Positions 48,829 through 50,452 of a stretch of 50,452 nt of DNA are shown here, piece by piece. Under the pieces are notes generated by a model. The model saw only the letters and a program-made list of their open reading frames with translations. It searched no databases and was not told where the DNA came from. Positions within the stretch are counted from its first letter, which is position 1. Every line of letters starts with the position of its first letter. Made by a program: the position numbers and the translations under genes. Origin of the DNA: Acidobacteriota bacterium (lineage in GTDB: Bacteria; Acidobacteriota; Terriglobia; 2-12-FULL-54-10). The stretch is taken from the NCBI GenBank assembly GCA_016199675.1, contig JACQGE010000095.1, forward strand, positions 1 through 50,452. The letters are read 5' to 3'.

Positions 48829-49813
48829 ATTCGATTAGGGCCGCCGCCAATAAGGGAAGCAGAATTTCATGATGGCCCGTGAGGGCATACCCCTGGCCGG
48901 CTTCCAGCGTGGGCCGGCGCACGACATTTTCTAGGGGCCGGTAGTGTTGAAGGAAGTCCAGGTTTACGGTGGTGAAGTCCCGCAAGGGATGTCCTAGGTT
49001 GCGGACGACGGAGACGGCCTTCAGGAAAACCTCAGGCAAGATCACGGCAGAACCGATGTTCAGGTAAACCCCGCCGCCTTCCAAGCCTCGCACCAGGCTG
49101 GCAAACAGCAGAAAGTCGCGGTGGCTTGCACCGCCAATGGCGCGGCCATCGGCTAAAGGGTGATTGTGCGGAGTGTCGGTGCCAATGGCCACATGCACCG
49201 TGACGGGAATTTTGCGCCGGTAAGCCTGGAGTAAGAGACTATTGTCGGCATACTGCACCTGCAATGTGGAAGTGCTTTTGGAGGTGTCTGTGGGATTAGT
49301 CCACTTCTTCTGCAAAAATTCTCCAAGCCCCTCGCCGATTCCAATCTGGCGGCTGTCTGCCTCGGAGATTGCCTGATTCATCCAGGCTCCCGTTTCTTCC
49401 GCCATGCCAAATTGCCCGCCTGGAAGAACTGCATCCACCTCCTCGGAGGTGGAGCCGACTAGAGCGACTTCGAAATCATGAATCGCCGTGGCTCCGTTCA
49501 TGGCGATGCCGGTCACAAAACCCCGCTCCATCAGATCAATCAGGATGGGGCCGAGGCCTACCTTGACGACGTGGCCACCCAAGCCCCACAGAATCGGCTT
49601 GCCATTTTCCCAAGCCTGGCCGATGGCCTTCGTAACCGCGCGGAAGCTGTTGCCGGCCAGAATCTGTGGGAACGATTCCAGAAGACCTTTCAAGCCCTGC
49701 CCCTTCTCGTACGGGGAAGCGAACTGGCTGACGGTCACTTTGGCGGGGCGCTTGGCGAGCGGGATCGTCTTCAACCCCTTTCGGTCTAGCGGTTGTTGGT
49801 CGTAGATGGACAT
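48821..49813 (-). CDS. Uncharacterised conserved protein, possibly deoxyhypusine-synthase-like
   Basis: A 330-residue soluble protein whose sequence recalls an unnamed bacterial family distantly like deoxyhypusine synthase. Conserved-looking segments are ILWGLGGHVVKVGLGPILIDLMERG, GIAMNGATAIHDFEVALVG, FGMAEETG, IPVTVHVAIGTDTPH and GYALTGHHEILLPLLAAAL. The resemblance is weak. The catalytic Lys expected near the C-terminus of true deoxyhypusine synthases is absent: no Lys occurs in the last 40 residues. The enzyme, if it is one, would do different chemistry. It leads an operon with a CPBP protease and mtnA. Confidence 0.5.
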   Translation of the reverse strand: MSIYDQQPLDRKGLKTIPLAKRPAKVTVSQFASPYEKGQGLKGLLESFPQILAGNSFRAVTKAIGQAWENGKPILWGLGGHVVKVGLGPILIDLMERGFVTGIAMNGATAIHDFEVALVGSTSEEVDAVLPGGQFGMAEETGAWMNQAISEADSRQIGIGEGLGEFLQKKWTNPTDTSKSTSTLQVQYADNSLLLQAYRRKIPVTVHVAIGTDTPHNHPLADGRAIGGASHRDFLLFASLVRGLEGGGVYLNIGSAVILPEVFLKAVSVVRNLGHPLRDFTTVNLDFLQHYRPLENVVRRPTLEAGQGYALTGHHEILLPLLAAALIEYG

Positions 49814-49867
49814 GCGTGTTTTTTCTGCAACTCTGTGCCCCTGTAATTAACGCGAATTGTTTGCTGC

Positions 49868-50131
49868 TCATTCATATACTTCCCGCCGGTGACGGACGCG
49901 GTAGAAAAAGAGCAGCCGACCCTCGATGTCGAACCGAATGCGATAATCACCCACCCGAAACCGCCAGCGTCCTGGCCCGCTCTTGCCCACGAGTTTCCGG
50001 CCGTGCTGGAATGGGTCCTTCAGCAATTTCGTCTCGATGGCGCGCAGGATTCGGGCCTGAACCGAGGGTTCAAGCTTCTTGAGATCAGCCGCAAACTGAC
50101 GCGTGTACCTCGCTTCAAAAGCGGTTGCCAT
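49868..50131 (-). CDS. RelE/ParE-family toxin
   Basis: An 87-residue RelE/ParE-superfamily toxin. It shows YTRQFAADLKKLEPSVQARILRAIETKL, a central GKSGPGRWRFRVGDYRIRFDI and the C-terminal RVRHRREVYE that carries the basic catalytic residues of RelE-like RNases. The start is one base after the upstream antitoxin frame's stop, so the two form a pair. RelE (ribosome-dependent mRNA cleavage) is more likely than ParE from the basic end, but this is not certain. Confidence 0.9.
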   Translation of the reverse strand: MATAFEARYTRQFAADLKKLEPSVQARILRAIETKLLKDPFQHGRKLVGKSGPGRWRFRVGDYRIRFDIEGRLLFFYRVRHRREVYE

Positions 50132-50132
50132 T

Positions 50133-50363
50133 TTAACGCAATTTCTTGTTTGCCAAGGCCAGTTTCAGTTCGCTGTGGGTCAGGAATCGGCCGCGCTTGA
50201 TCTCGCGCGCCCCGTGCTTCAAACTCCGCTGGAATTCCGGGTCGGACTCTTCAAGCAAGGTATCCAAGAAGTCTTCGACATCTTCATATTGATCGGCGTG
50301 TTGCTCGACAAAATCCTGGACGCTCAAAAGAACTCCCACCGGAATATTGCGGCGAAGCACCAC
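50133..50363 (-). CDS. Antitoxin partner (Phd/YefM-like), N-terminus interrupted
   Basis: The 76-residue frame (GVLLSVQDFVEQHADQYEDVEDFL and a basic C-terminal half) is the antitoxin for the RelE/ParE gene. The same frame continues upstream of the GTG without an obvious start. It encodes a typical Phd/YefM N-terminus (QLGRILRDLRDKERFVVLRR) but meets a TAA at 50421-50423, after the residues IKTKANTA. Either a non-AUG codon after the stop is used, or the antitoxin is damaged or the sequence has an error. The gene reaches the window edge. Confidence 0.65.
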   Translation of the reverse strand: MVLRRNIPVGVLLSVQDFVEQHADQYEDVEDFLDTLLEESDPEFQRSLKHGAREIKRGRFLTHSELKLALANKKLR

Positions 50364-50452
50364 AAATCGTTCCTTGTCCCGCAGGTCTCGCAGGATACGG
50401 CCTAATTGTGTTATCAGAGTTTATGCCGTATTCGCTTTCGTCTTGATTCCCT

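Noticed and set aside
47958-49867. A SAM or purine riboswitch ahead of the mtnA operon
   Set aside because: The leader of the operon is short and I see no conserved riboswitch core.

Overview
The window looks like chromosomal DNA of an acidobacterium (Acidobacteriota). Two protein types point there: a secreted von Willebrand-A protein of the acidobacterial 'VWFA-related' kind (18821-19984, minus), and a 990-residue Asp-box propeller protein ending in a TIGR03437-like C-terminal domain, typical of Solibacter relatives (23308-26280). A fused E1 alpha-beta 2-oxoacid dehydrogenase and a full hydroxysqualene-type hopanoid locus fit. The placement rests on family recognition, not on a marker gene; no rRNA is present and there is one tRNA (Leu, TAA).

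Layout. 1-3.4 kb: a pncB-pncA NAD salvage operon and a fumarylacetoacetase-family hydrolase. 3.35-3.8 kb: a gene-free stretch with a strong minus-strand terminator and hairpins, a candidate small RNA. 3.8-9 kb: a zinc-ribbon/XRE regulator, an AI-2E-type permease with a tiny C3H zinc-motif membrane protein, then the minus-strand operon nnr-tsaE-enoyl reductase. 9.1-11.5 kb: a small accessory island with an AT-rich AIPR-family phage-resistance gene and a DUF4258/DUF2283 pair. 11.7-18.5 kb: methyltransferase, membrane zinc peptidase, radical SAM protein, exported truncated haemoglobin, fused E1 and a family-5 uracil-DNA glycosylase. 18.6-22.3 kb: tRNA-Leu, VWA protein, pyruvate kinase, and next to it a DNA-methyltransferase relic bracketed by a second, decayed copy of the pyk 3' end. 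22.3-31.5 kb: secreted Met-rich protein, propeller protein, hicB-hicA, HEAT-repeat protein, ruvX-mltG, mutY and a cytochrome c'.

31.8-42.6 kb is the metabolic centrepiece: one long minus-strand hopanoid locus read ispH, shc, hpnH, hpnA, hpnG, a zinc alcohol dehydrogenase, hpnC, hpnD, hpnE. It covers squalene formation through presqualene diphosphate and hydroxysqualene, cyclisation to hopene, adenosylation and removal of adenine to ribosylhopane. The embedded dehydrogenase is a candidate for the unassigned reduction of ribosylhopane to bacteriohopanetetrol. This is the best lead for an undescribed function in the window. 42.8-50.4 kb: S41 processing protease, OmpA-type outer-membrane protein, an operon of an uncharacterised protein with faint deoxyhypusine-synthase resemblance, a CPBP protease and mtnA, and a RelE/ParE-type toxin with an antitoxin whose N-terminal reading frame is interrupted.

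Intergenic DNA is dominated by several families of short palindromic repeats. One family sits with fixed polarity at the 3' ends of five minus-strand genes and sometimes supplies their stop codons. I saw no CRISPR array, prophage, integrase or complete insertion sequence.
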